A stretch of DNA of 64,000 nt from Molossus alvarezi (lineage: Eukaryota; Chordata; Mammalia; Chiroptera; Molossidae), in assembly GCA_037176705.1 (NCBI GenBank), contig CM073891.1:49292571-49356570 (forward strand), given 5' to 3'. Both the position numbers and the translations under genes were made by a program. Below are positions 11,380-22,439 of the stretch, piece after piece. Numbering within the stretch: position 1 is the stretch's first letter; the number at the start of each line of letters is the position of its first letter. Below the pieces are notes generated by a model. That model did not search any database, was not told the origin of the DNA, and saw nothing but the letters and a program-made list of their open reading frames with translations.

Positions 11380-12000
11380 AAGGAATAAGTATAATTAGAA
11401 AAGGAAAGAGGAGAAAGCCTGAGACTGGGGTACCCAACATTAAGAGATTGAGATTGAGAAACAGAGGAATCGGCAAGGTTGTTCAGGGATATAAAAAACC
11501 CAAAAGAGGGGTGTTCTATAAGCCAAATGAAGAAAGAAATTCAAGAGGAGACATTGAGCAACTGTATCAAATACTTCTTATAGGTTAAGTGTAATGAGTA
11601 TTAAGAACTGGCCAATGGACTTTGCAAAATGGAGGTCATTGGTGATTTTGACTGGTTTCTGTGGACCAGTGAGAACAAAGTCTTTATTGGCATGGGTTTA
11701 AGAAAGAATGAGGAAAAGGAATTGCATAACTCTAAAAACCAAAAAAATTGAGTGGTAGATGATGGAAAAAGTGGAATCAAGAGAAAGTTTTTATTTTATT
11801 TTGTTTTTAGGTGACAATGAGCATTGCATATTTGAATGCTGATGGAAAGAATCCAGTAGATCAAAAAGAATTGATGATTTAGGAAAGAAATTCTGGATTG
11901 CTGTTCTTGAGCTGATGAAATATGATCAAGCCTAATGCACACATGGAAGGATTAGCTTTAGACTGGAGCAAGAATACTTTATGCATGGTTAGATAGGCTG
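11380..12000 (+). mobile_element. ancient interspersed repeat, family not assigned
   Basis: The text order (GGAGACATTGAGCAACTG; ATGGAGGTCATTGGTGA; GTGGAATCAAGAGAAAG; TTTGAATGCTGATGGAA; ATTAGCTTTAGACTGGAGCA) resembles a common old mammalian repeat I have seen many times but cannot name with confidence. No ORF or TSD is visible. Confidence 0.4.
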
Positions 12001-12211
12001 CTTTCAACTCCTGAGAATTCTGTAGTCCTAATCAATGCAAATCAGTTGGTATCTTATAGGTTTCCTCCATGCACAGTTGAAGTTTCTCCTCTGGTAGATT
12101 ACAAAGATTTTCATTCCATGATTTGTTTTCCACCTTAGAAATTTTTGTTGGTATCTTTATCTGTCATTATTTTGCTCTCTAAGTCTATATTTTTTTCCAG
12201 TTTTTATTTAT

Positions 12212-12473
12212 TTTTTATTTTTATTTTTTTTTAAATCCTCACCTGAGGACATTTTTCCATTTTTTGTTCAGAGAGAGTGGGAGAGAGAGAGAGAGGAAGA
12301 GAGAGAGAGAAACATCAACGTGAAAGGGACACATCGAGTGGCTGCCACCTACATGACCAACCAGGGCCAGGGACAAACTGCAACCGAGGTATGTGCCCTT
12401 AGCGGGAACCAAACCCAGGTCTCTCCTAACCGCAGGCCGGCGCTCTAACCGCTGAGCAAAACCGGCCAGGGCT
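12212..12473 (-). mobile_element. Ves SINE (long-body type)
   Basis: Reverse-strand Ves. The tail block AAATCCTCACCTGAGGACAT is at the left and the head GAGCAAAACCGGCCAGGGC at the right. The TSD is approximately TTTTTTCCRGTTTTTAWWT (near 12191-12206 and 12474-12489). Confidence 0.93.
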
Positions 12474-12489
12474 TTTTTCCGGTTTTTAA

Positions 12490-12912
12490 ATTACTATCAT
12501 TTTTGTGAGATTTATAGACAGATTATAAAAATTTAAAAAGCATTCTTATTGGTGGATCTTTAAATTTGCTGTTTTGTACTGCCATAAGATTGTTTACATT
12601 TTAAATGATAGAAGTCAAATGCTTTCATATTCCTTTTTTTCAGTGTGATATTTTAGACAGTGCATGGATATTTTCAATTTTAATATTTATTGCTTTATTT
12701 AATGAATATTAATTTTTATTTACTACTTATGACAAGTGACACTGGTTTTCATTTACCATTGTGTATATATATTTTTTTTTCTAAAGAAATTTATTAGAGT
12801 CAGAGAGTGAATCAACTAAAAATTTAAAAATTAACTAAATACTAGTACATGTGGCATACTGATATAGAAGGTAGATTGCAAATGATGCTAGTTTTGGAAA
12901 CATTTGTATGTT
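12490..12912. other. unassigned AT-rich sequence
   Basis: No recognised feature. Confidence 0.5.
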
Positions 12913-13337
12913 TGATGGATAATTTTATGTGTCAGCTGGACTGAGCTAAGGAAGCCCAGGTAGTTGGTAAAATGGCTGGGTGTGCTTGTGAGGGTATTTC
13001 TAGAGGAGATTAGCATTTGAATTTGTAGAGTGAATAAAGGGAGATTTGCCCTTTGAGATGTGGGCAGGCATCATCCAATCCCTTGAGGGCCCAAATAGAG
13101 AAAGACAGAGAAGGTGTGAATTCACTCTCTCTTCTTGAACTGAAATGCCCATCATGTTCTATCCTTAGACATAAGAGCTCCTTGCCTTTGTACTTGTACT
13201 AAATTATACCACTAACTTTCCTGGTTCTACAACTTGCACACAGCAGATCATCAGACCTCTCAGCCTCCATAGACTCACAACCAATTTCTATAATATGTAT
13301 GTACAGTGATTCTGATTCTCTAGAGAAACTTGACTGG
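12913..13337 (-). mobile_element. MLT2-type ERVL LTR
   Basis: Reverse-strand copy starting TGATGGATAATTTTATGTGT, with GAGATTAGCATTTGAATT, CATCATCCAATCCCTTGAGG, CTCTCAGCCTCCATAGACTC and ending near ATTCTCTAGAGAAACTTGAC. Moderately diverged. Confidence 0.85.
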
Positions 13338-15677
13338 AAAAGTATGGTTGGTTTACAAAGAGACTCCCTTCCTTAGAAACAATATCTTTTCCATAGACAT
13401 TTCTCTGTTCCCTGGACGCTAATAATAAGATATATACAAAATAAAAGAAACAAATACTTGCTTCTCATGTTGCATAGGGTGATCTGATGAATGTGACAAT
13501 ATATGACAGTTAATACTAATAAGCAATAAATAATCACCAAGCTACTAACACTTTGATGTAAATAAAATTATCAGTCCCTTTTCAACTAAGGGGGACATGA
13601 TAAAAATCAAACAGTGTTTTTCATTTTACATAGAGGGAGGTAGGACAGACCCAGAGGACAGATGAGCTGGATGGAATGCAAAGAGGGCAGAAGTATTTTG
13701 TGGTCGAGACAGGGGTTGGAGGTGGGAAAAGGGTTGCTGGATTGGGAGTGAAATGAGGAGAGGAACAATTAAAGACGTGAATAAGCTTGGTTTAGCTCAA
13801 AATTTTTGCCCATATTAGTACTGCCAGTAAATACTGATGTTAATTTATACATCTATCAAGCATGAAGTTTATATGTTATTTTACAGTCTAATTCTCTTCC
13901 ATAAGAGAATAAATAAAAATGGCAATTAGTAGAAATTATCTGTGCTTTACCAACTCTGTGTAGCTCTCAGAAATGTTTTTTAAAGGTATACATATTTTTC
14001 TTCTGAAAATCTTTAATTTAAAACACATATTTATAACATTCTTTTCTTTTTTAAAAAAACATGTAGCCTGATTAAAAATAAATGTCTGTAAAATGTGACT
14101 TTTTTTTTATATGTACACCTGACTGATTAAAATAAATCCAAGCTCATTTTACTTCTAAAAATGTCTCTTAAGATTAATTGTTAATTTCCAAATAAATTAG
14201 TTTTGAGAGGTAAACTACAGAAATATTTGAATTTATGAATTTATAAATGCCTAAATGCAGGGAGGTATCCGGGATTGGGTCATGGACAGAGAAAGATATC
14301 AATAGGAAAACTGGGGAAATCAGTAAAGCCTATTTAGTTAATAGGCTTGCACCGATGTTAATTTCCTCATGTTGACAAATGTGCACATGTATGGAAGACA
14401 GTACCAACAGGGGACGTAGTGTGTCAGGCAAAAAAAAAAAAAATTATTATCAATCAAATATATGCCTTTTTTTGTAGGCTTCCCTGTGATATTTTACTAC
14501 TTACTTAGTGATGAATAAATTGTTCAACTACATTTAAACCAAGTTGATAACATAATTTAACCAATACATGTGATGCTTTGAAGGCATATACATTAAGTAA
14601 AAGTAATAAAAACAAAGAGCTATGGAAAATACTAACCAGGGAAAATGAGAACCTGCAGTTAAAGATGATCTTTTTATTCTCCATGATTAATTATTTACAG
14701 TACCTGAAATTTGTGAACATATTTCATTGACCATTGTAATCACCTTTTTTTTTTAACTTATCATGTTTCATTTAAATTATATAGAAAACCAAAATTACTT
14801 TATACATTTAAATATAATAAGTTACCCAAACATTGTCTTTTCAATTCAGATCTATTAGTCTTTTAATGTTATCATTGGGAATTTAACTGATTAAATATTC
14901 ATACTTAGTATTAAACATTTATTGTAGAAAATTTAAAACCATATTAGAGAAATAGCATGTGGCAGTTTTTTTTTATTTAAGCATTTGATCAAACAATGTT
15001 AAATAAATTGAATACTCAAAATAATCTTAGATTTAAAATATCAATCTGAAGTCGTGTATTTTTACTCCCAATGGCTTACTTAACACTCACATTTCTGTTC
15101 AGATGGTACAAAGCTTCTGCCTTTTAAAATGATGTATTCATTATTGCTATTCTCTCCCCAGTTCCAAGGCTTTTTGGTACATTTCTTAATAAACTGAACT
15201 TATTTCAAGACTATTAATTCAGTACCAAAATCTATATTTTAAAATTATAAAATTAATATAAATATAATAAAATAACATATACATTTATATTTTGGCTAGA
15301 CTAGAAAAAGATGGCTTAAGTTTTTGTATTTTTATTCCCTAATGTCTGGTTTGAGCTAGATGCTGCTGAGGATGTAAAAAAATATACACAGACAAAGCTT
15401 ATTTTATAAAAAATCTTTGACATTTTATTATTTTAGGGTAGTTCTAATATTGCCACGTCAATGATGTAGCTAAAATAGGAATGAAATACAAATATTTAAA
15501 GGAACTTTTCTTTCCATTGCAAGAAGAGTATTTACTACTCTGAAACACAGAATTTTCTTGTATTGGTAAAGTATCCAGAGTGGTTTAATATTATTTCTAG
15601 AATTGTTAAATCTTATCACCCAGGGGCTCTACTGTGTCTTGCTCTCCTATTCTGTTTTAAATGTACTCTAATCAAAT
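13338..15677. other. unassigned AT-rich sequence
   Basis: 2.3 kb with no recognised repeat, RNA gene or exon. Poly(A) (about 14431-14444) and T runs are present. Confidence 0.4.
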
Positions 15678-15687
15678 ATTCATTATC

Positions 15688-15936
15688 GCCCTGGCCGGTT
15701 GGGCTCAGTGGTTTGCATGTCAGCCTTCGGTCCAGAGAGACCTGGGTTCGGTTCCTGCTAAGGGCACGTACTTCGGTTGCAGTTTGTCCCCGGCCCTGGT
15801 TGGTCATGCAGGTGGCAGCCACTCGATGTGTCCCTTTCACATCGATGTTTCACTCTCTCTCTTTCTTCCTCTCTCTCCCTCCCACTCTATCTGAACAGAA
15901 AATGAAAAAATATCTTCGGGTGAAGATAAAATAAAA
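15688..15936 (+). mobile_element. Ves SINE (long-body type)
   Basis: Full-length Ves from GCCCTGGCCGGTTGGGCTCA to the tail block TATCTTCGGGTGAAGATAAA. The TSD is ATTCATTAT (15678-15686 and 15937-15945). Frames through it on both strands, including 15563-15934, are only SINE translations. Confidence 0.95.
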
Positions 15937-16085
15937 ATTCATTATAACCATGACACTGAAATTTCTCTTATAAAAGAAACCAATGATCTTCATGTTATTA
16001 AATCCAATTGTCAATTCTCATGTTATTTGGCCGGCAGCCAGAGCTGACATATAGTCACTGTACAGTAGATTAAAAATGGCCATGA

Positions 16086-16249
16086 GCCTGGCCGGTGTGG
16101 CTCAGTGGTTTAGCATTGACCCATGCCCAGGTTGTGGGCCTGATCCCCAGTGGGAGGCATGCAGGAGGTGGCCAATCGATGTTCTCTCTCATCAATATTT
16201 TCATCTCTCTCTCCCTCTCACTTCCTCTCTCTAAAATCAATAAAGAAAA
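16086..16249 (+). mobile_element. Ves SINE (short-body type), internally shortened
   Basis: Head GCCTGGCCGGTGTGGCTCAG. The segment between the A-box part and the CCCAGGTTGTGGGCC block is missing, so the B-box region is lost. The tail is CTCTCTAAAATCAATAAAG. The TSD AAAATGGCCATG is perfect (16073-16084 and 16250-16261). Confidence 0.93.
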
Positions 16250-16261
16250 AAAATGGCCATG

Positions 16262-16984
16262 GATTTTTTATACTCCTATCAGTGAGAACTGAGGTCTATG
16301 TCTCCTCCCCTATGTGGTGAAGGTCACACTGTACCAGTTTCTGGACCCAGACCTTAAGGCACTGGCACCTTTACCTCATCTTAAAAGCACATCCCACCCT
16401 GGCCAGTTTGGCTCAGCGGTTAGAGTGTCGGGCCCGTGGACCAGAGAGGCCCGGGTTTGATTCCTGCTAAGAGCACGTACCTCCATTGCTGTTTGTCCCC
16501 AGCCCCGGTTGGGGTTTGGTGGGTGGTGACCAGTCGATGTGTCTCTCTCACATTGATGTTTCTATCTCTCTCTTCCCCCTCTGTATCTGAAGATAAATGC
16601 AAAAATGTTCTCAGATGAGGATAAAAAAAAAAAAGCACATTCCTCTGAGATCCCTAAACCACCAGCAATAAGTGTGATAACACTGTGACTACCATGTTGG
16701 AGCTGCCTTTTGTAGGTGCTCGGATAGACAGTTGCAGCTGAACCCAGCCTTCCAGCATCCCTGCTCTGAAGCCAGACAAGTGCAGGAAACTATTGACTCT
16801 CCAGATCAGCCCTCCACCAGCTAAATGCCACCATGGATCTTAGTCAGTGCTATAAAGAGCAAAATAATCACCCACGAGAGCTCTGCCTAAATTCTTGACC
16901 CACAAAATTGTGATTATATAATAAATGGTTGCTGTTTTAACTAGCGAAGTTTCAAGGTGGCTTGATTCACACAGCAATAGGTAT
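16262..16984 (+). mobile_element. MLT1-type LTR, split by Ves
   Basis: Old MaLR-like LTR. Recognised blocks are GAAGGTCACACTGTACCAGT, TTCTGGACCCAGACCTTAAG, then after the Ves TTCTTGACCCACAAAATTGT, ATAATAAATGGTTGCTGTTT and the CACAGCAATAG end. The AATAAA-like polyadenylation signal is kept. Confidence 0.7.
16396..16630 (+). mobile_element. Ves SINE (long-body type)
   Basis: Inserted in the MLT1 LTR with a perfect TSD AAAAGCACAT (16383-16392 and 16631-16640). The head is CCCTGGCCAGTTTGGCTCAG and the tail block is GTTCTCAGATGAGGATAAAA. Confidence 0.95.
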
Positions 16985-17442
16985 GTGCCAAGACTGCATA
17001 TTTTCTTGGTGTTCCTCCCACCTCACTGACAGCTTTATTATTTTTATTGTTCTCCTCACTCCTCAACGTCTATGTCCCTGGACTCAGTCCTAGGGACTCT
17101 TTCCTTTCTATCTGTATTTCACCTTCTCAGAAATCTAACACACAGTCTCATAATTTAAATGTCATTTATGTGCCAATGAATACAAACAAGATGATGTGCT
17201 ATAAGTATATCTTCCTTCTATTTACATTTCTTAGCTATAGACAAAAAAACCTAAACACTTCCAAAACTTAACTACGGAGATTCTCTCAAAATTCTACTCC
17301 CTGTTAGTATCCCTCATTTCAACGGGCATAGGAAAACCATGTAATTTATCATTCAAATTCGGTGCTTTCAAAGTAAAAGGAGTACCATATTAGATAACCA
17401 CCGCCACCAAATCCTTCCCTATTACAGTCAATCCTTTGTGCA

Positions 17443-17890
17443 AACTGTCTCCTAGTTTCACTCAGAGTCAAAACCAAAGTCCTTAACATGACTCGCAATA
17501 AATATGTAGGGGTGGGCACAAGGAGGTTTATAGTTGTGAGTACATGAAACACAATTTATTCTTGTATTATTATTTATCTATTAATTATCGTACTATTTAG
17601 TTGTATTACAACTGTAAACCTGCTTGTGCCCACCCTGTATGGTCTGGCTCCCTTCCCATCTGTTTCCTACTTTTCTTCTGCTCACTCAGGCTGCTCCAGC
17701 TCCACTGGCCTCCTTGCCTGGGAGTCTTTGCAGTGGCCCTTCCGTTTGCTTAGAATATCCTCCCTGAAATCACCTTGGTTTCCTCTCTCAAGCTGCTCTT
17801 ACGGTTCCGCTGTCATCATCTTAATGAGGGTGACCCTGACAACCCTTTTAAAGTTGCATATGGTCCACCAACACCTCACCTGATATTCCT
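17443..17890 (+). mobile_element. L2 LINE 3' region, split by MITE
   Basis: Old L2 sequence: CAAACTGTCTCCTAGTTTCA and CAAAGTCCTTAACATG before the MITE; TCTGCTCACTCAGGCTGCTC, CACTGGCCTCCTTGCCTGGG and AATGAGGGTGACCCTGACAA after it. It is split at 17507-17639 by the mariner-type MITE at a TA. Confidence 0.7.
17507..17639. mobile_element. mariner-type palindromic MITE, copy 2
   Basis: Best-preserved palindrome. The left end is TAGGGGTGGGCACAAGGAGG and the right end reads, reversed, TACAGGGTGGGCACAAGCAG. The inner arms TATAGTTGTGAG and ACAACTGTAAACC enclose an AT-rich core. About 133 bp, inserted at TA in an L2. Confidence 0.88.
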
Positions 17891-17904
17891 GATTATGTTT
17901 TAAA

Positions 17905-18120
17905 AAAAATATATATTTTTTATTGATTTTAGAGAGAGAGCAAGGGAGAGGGAGAGAGAGACAGAAACATCGATGAGAGAGAACATTGATTGGCCGCCTC
18001 CTGCATGACCCCCACTGGGGATTTGACCCACACCCTGGGCATCTGCCCCGACCAGGAATGGAACCGGCGACCTCTTGGTGCATGGGTCGACACTCAACCA
18101 CTGACCCACACTGGCCAGGC
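17905..18120 (-). mobile_element. Ves SINE (short-body type)
   Basis: Reverse-strand copy with tail TTTTTATTGATTTTAGAGAG and head ACTGACCCACACTGGCCAGG. The TSD CCTGATTA lies at 17888-17895 and 18121-18128. Confidence 0.94.
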
Positions 18121-18297
18121 CCTGATTACCTTTTAACATGCTGTGTAATTTACTCATATATTAGTCTTATTTTATTTTATCAGTTATTCACTGATAAATA
18201 CAAGCTCTATATGTTTACAATACATTTCAAGAGCCTAATGTGATGCCTCACAAACAGTAGAGGCTGTATACTTACTTACAAGAAAAATAAAAAAAAT

Positions 18298-18556
18298 GGC
18301 CCTGGCCGGTTTGGCTCAGCGGTTAGAGCGCCGGCCTGCGGTCCGGAGAGACCCGGGTTCGGTTCCCGCTAAGGGCACGTACCTCGGTGGCAGTTTGTCC
18401 CTGGCCCTGGTTGGTCGTGCAGGTGGCAGCCACTCGATGTGTCCCTTTCACATCGATGTTTCTCTCTCTCTCTCTGTTCCTCTCTCTCCCTCCCACTCTG
18501 TCTGAACAAAGAATGGAAAAATGTCCTCGGGTGAGGATAAAAAAAAAAAAAAAAAA
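18298..18556 (+). mobile_element. Ves SINE (long-body type), young copy
   Basis: Nearly ideal full-length copy: head GCCCTGGCCGGTTTGGCTCA, A box TGGCTCAGCGGTTAGAGCG, B box GGGTTCGGTTCC, intact CCTCGGGTGAGGATAAAA tail and an uninterrupted A run at 18540-18557. It keeps many CpGs, as expected of a recent insertion. The flanks AAAAAAATG are compatible with a short TSD. Confidence 0.96.
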
Positions 18557-18789
18557 ATGAACGGCTGTCATTTTACAGGTTGTAGATATATATGGTCATT
18601 GAGATTGCATTGATCTAACTTAGGCAGAGTGACAAAGAGAGGTTTAATGTTATAGTAGGATTCTTTGATTTTCCAGCCAACGCTGTTTGGGTGTTTTTTT
18701 CAAGCAGTTAATGTTTTGATATGTGTGACTTATTTACATAAGGAGCACCTGTATTTTCTTTCAGATAACTATTTGATGTTTTTTATTTT

Positions 18790-20070
18790 TAACTTAAATT
18801 TTTATTTTTTATTTTTATTGTTGACACTATTACAGATTTACCCTATTTTCCTCTACTTTGCCCCACTCGACCCAGCCTCTGCAACAACCCAGGCCTTCAC
18901 CACATTATTATCTATGTCCATGGACAGTGAATATATGCATATATGTTCTTTAATAAATCTCTTCAGTCTCCCCATCCCCTTCCCCTCTGAGATCTGTCTG
19001 TTTCGTGTGTCCATGCTTCTGGACCTATTTTGTTTGTCAGTTTATTTTGTTCATTAGATTCCACATATGAATGAGATCATGTAATATTTGTCTTTCTTTG
19101 ACTGGCTTATTTCACTTAGCATAAAAATCTCCCCGTCCATCCATGCTGTCACAAAGGGTAAGAGATCCTTTTTTATAGCCAAAGAGTATTCCACTGTGTA
19201 AATGTACCACAGCTTTTTTATCCACTCATCTACTGATGGGCACATAGGCTATTTCCAGATCTTAGCTCTTGTAAATAACACTGCTACATACGTATTCTCT
19301 ATGCCTAAACTTATTAGTAAAAACATAAAATGATTTTAATTTGCATTTCTCTGATGATTAGTGACATTGTGCATCTTTTTATGTTTATTGGTAATCTATA
19401 TGTCTTCTTTGGAGAAGTGTGTATTCAGGGCCTTGGCTCAGGTTTTTTATTGGATTGTTTGTTTTCTTGGTGTTAAGTTGTATAAGTTCTTTTAAAATTT
19501 TGGAAATTATCCCCTTGTCAGATGTATCATTGGTGAATATATTCTCCCATTCAGTTGGTTGTCTTTTCATTTTGCTGATGGTTTCCTTTGCTGTGCAAAA
19601 ACTTTTTAGTTTGATGTGGTCCCATTTGTTTATTTTTTTCTTTTGTTGCCCTTGCTTGAGGAGATATATCAGAAGAAATATTGCTATGAGAAATGTCGGA
19701 GATTTTACTGCCTATGTTTTCTCCTATGATTTTTAATGTTTTGTGACATACATTTAAGTCTTTAGTCCATTTTGAGTTTATTCTTATGTATTATGTAAGG
19801 AGGTGGTCTAGTTTTATTTTTTGAATGTACCTGTCCATTTATAGAATGGACTGGCTTTACCCGATTGTACATTCTTTTCTCCTTTGTCAAATGTTACTTG
19901 ACTATGAAGCCATGGGTTTATTTCTGGGCTCTCTATTCTGTTCCATAGATCCAAATGCCTGTTTCTACACTGGTACCATGCGGTTTTTATTACTATAGGC
20001 TTGTAGTATAGTTTGATATCAGGTAGCATGATTGCTTTAATTTTGTTCTTTCTCAAGATTGCTGAAGCTA
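18790..20070 (-). mobile_element. L1 fragment, reverse strand
   Basis: L1 with its 3' UTR at the left (from about 18810), then the ORF2 C-terminus, an internal loss near 19290-19330, then older-style ORF2 text (CTGATGATTAGTGACATTGT; AATATATTCTCCCATTCAG; TTCTATTCTGTTCCATAGAT). It meets a forward-strand L1 at about 20072. Confidence 0.85.
19054..19245 (-). pseudogene. L1 ORF2 C-terminal remnant
   Basis: A 63-codon frame with CPSVDEWIKKLWYIYTVEYS and the terminal ISFICGI, which is the end of the L1 ORF2 protein. There is no catalytic domain. Confidence 0.85.
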
Positions 20071-20071
20071 T

Positions 20072-20922
20072 TCAGGGTTACCTCACACCTGTCAGAAAGG
20101 ATGTCATCATTAAATCAATAAACAAGAAACATTGATAAGGATGTGGAGAAAAGGGACCCCCCCCCCATGCACAGTTGGTGGGAATGCAGATTAGCATAGC
20201 CATTATGGAAAATAGTATAGAGCTTTCAGAAAAATTAAAAATGAAGCTGCCTTATGACCCAGCAAATCCACTTCTGGGACTATATCTGATAAAAGCCCAA
20301 AACACTAATTCGAGAGAATATGTGCACCCTATGTTCACTGCAGCGTTATTTACATAGCTAAGATTTGGAAGCAGCCCAAGTGTGAGTGGATAAAATAGCT
20401 ATGGTACATTTATGCAATGGAATACTACTTATTCATAAAAAAGAAGGAAATCTTACCTTTTGCAACAGCGTGGATGGGCCTGGAAAATATTGTCCTAAGT
20501 GAAATAATGTATGCCAGTCAGAGAAAGACAAATACCATATGATTTCACTTATATGGGGAAGCTAACGTACAAAATAAACTAACAAACAAAATGGAAACAG
20601 ACTCAAAGATACATAAAACAAACTGACAGCTGCTGTCAGATGGGGGTGGTAGTTGGGGGCCTGGGTGAAAAAGGTAAAGAGATTAAGCAAGCAAAACAAA
20701 ACAAAAGCAAGCTCAGATAGAGTTTGGTGATTGCCAGAGGGAAAGGGGGGCGGGGGAGGTGGACAAGAGCAGAGAGGGGGTAAATGCTGGTGGAAAGAGA
20801 CTTGACTTTGGGTGGTAAGCACACAATGCAGTATGGAGATGATATGTTACAGAACTGTACACCTGTATGATTTTATTAACCAATGTTACCCCAATAAAAT
20901 TAATTAAGAAAAACACAAAACA
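20072..20922 (+). mobile_element. L1 3' fragment, forward strand
   Basis: Starts at the ORF2 text ACCTCACACCTGTCAGAAAG and runs through frameshifted ORF2 C-terminus and a G-rich 3' UTR to CCCCAATAAAATTAATTAAG. AGCTAT(T/A)C near 20066 and 20925 may be its TSD. A C-run (20157-20166) breaks the frame. Confidence 0.85.
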
Positions 20923-21336
20923 GCTATACCTTTAAAACAGAAACTTATCTTTAATTGAAATGTGGGTGTGAATAAATATTGTACTGCTCTCACACAACCT
21001 GATGAGGCTATGATATGTTCTTATCACAGCAACTGTTATCATGTTAACAGATTACTGTGCAAACTGAGTAATTTCTTTGTCATTATTTTATTTTTTATTT
21101 TTTTAAATCTTTATTGTTGAATGTAGAATGTATTACAGATGTTCCACATTTTTTCCCCCATTGACTCCCTCCTCCCCACTCCCACCTCCCTCCCACCTTT
21201 TCCCACACTATTGTCTGTGTCCACTGGTTATGCATATAAGTTCTTTGGTTTATTTCTTCCCACCCTCCCAGCCCCTTTCCCTTTGAGGTTTGTCAGTTTA
21301 GCAACCAATTTGTACTTCTTAATCCCTTCACCTTTT

Positions 21337-22398
21337 TCACCCATTCCCCCCATCCCCCTCCCATCTGGCAACCAACAAAATATTCTCTGTATCTATGAGA
21401 ATGTTTCTGTTCTTCCTGTTCATTTTGTTTGTAGATTCCATTGTTGATAGATATGTATTCATTGCCATTGTTTGTTCATATATTTTATCTTTTTCTTCAA
21501 AAAGACCCTTCATCATTTCATATAATAACGGTTTGGTGGTGATGAACTCCTTTAGCTTTTTCTTGTCTGGGAAAGTCTTTATATGGCCATCGATTCTAAA
21601 TGACAGCTTTGCAGGATAGAGTAATCTAGATTGTAGGTTCTTGCTTTCCATCATTCTGAGTATTTCTTGCCACTCCCTTCTGGTCTGCAAAGTTTCTTTT
21701 GAGAAATCAGCTGACAGCCTAATGGGAACTCCCTTGTAGGTAACTAGCTGCCTTTCTCTTGCTGCTTTTCAGATTCTCTCTTTGTCTTGAACCTTTTGCA
21801 TTTTGATGATGATGTGTCTTGGTGTGGGCCTCTTGGAGTTCATCTTGTTTGGGACTCTCTGTGCTTCCTGGACTTGTATGTCTGTTTTCTTCACCAAGTT
21901 AGGAAAGTTTTCTGCCATTATTGTTTCAAACAGGTTTTCGGTTTCTTGTTCTCTCTCTTCTCCTTCGGGCACCCCCAAGATGCGAATGTTGGCACGCTTG
22001 AAGTTTTCCCAGAGGCTCCTTACACTATCCTCATTTTTTTGGATTCTTTTTTCTTTTTGCTGTTCTGATTGGGCGTTTTTTGCTTCCTTATATTCCAAAT
22101 CGATGGTTTGCTCCTTGGATTTACGTACTCTATTATTGAAGCTGTGTAAATTATTCTTTATTTCAGTTAAAGCCTCCTTCGTTTCTAACTGTGCATCCAT
22201 CATTTCTGACTGGTCCTTTTTTATGCTATTGAGGCCCTCACTAAGTTCACTGAGGTTCTCACTGAGTTCATTGAGCATCCTTATAAGAAGTATTTTGAAC
22301 TCAGTATCTGTTAGGTTGCTTATCTCCATTTTGCTTAGTTCTTTTCTTGGGGTTTTGTTCTGTTCTTTCATTTGGGACCTGTTTCTTTGTCTCCTCAT
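21337..22398 (-). pseudogene. L1/HAL1 ORF1 (RNA-binding protein), one stop
   Basis: ORF1p-like frame from an ATG at 22398 (MRRQRNRSQMKEQ). The N-terminus is basic, followed by a Leu/Glu-rich coiled coil (about residues 25-115), an RRM-like region with NIRILGVPEGEE (about 135) and a C-terminal domain with RPTPRHIIIKM (about 190). A TGA at 21766-21768, after KDKERI, cuts it at 209 residues. The same frame then reopens through YKGVPIRLSAD and PAKLSFRIDGHIKTFPD and runs into the 3' UTR, ending near 21337. In L1, ORF1p binds element RNA as a trimer. This copy is broken by the stop. Confidence 0.88.
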
Positions 22399-22439
22399 TT
22401 TGGCTGCCTCCCTGTGTTTGTTTCTGAGTATTACTTAAC

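Noticed and set aside
15563..15934. 123-codon open frame on the plus strand
   Set aside because: Its last two thirds translate a Ves SINE, and similar GLSGL...RSRETWVRFLL text recurs at other Ves copies. There is no independent evidence of a gene.
18298..18370. tRNA gene
   Set aside because: The A and B boxes belong to the tRNA-derived head of Ves. The sequence does not close into a normal tRNA and continues into a SINE body and A tail.
18323..18571. 82-codon minus frame
   Set aside because: Antisense translation of the young Ves at 18298. The RERERNIDVKGTHRVAAT text recurs at 60004-60261.
21803..22438. 211-codon plus frame
   Set aside because: It is the reverse strand of the HAL1-like ORF1. 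The minus frame carries the real ORF1 domains.
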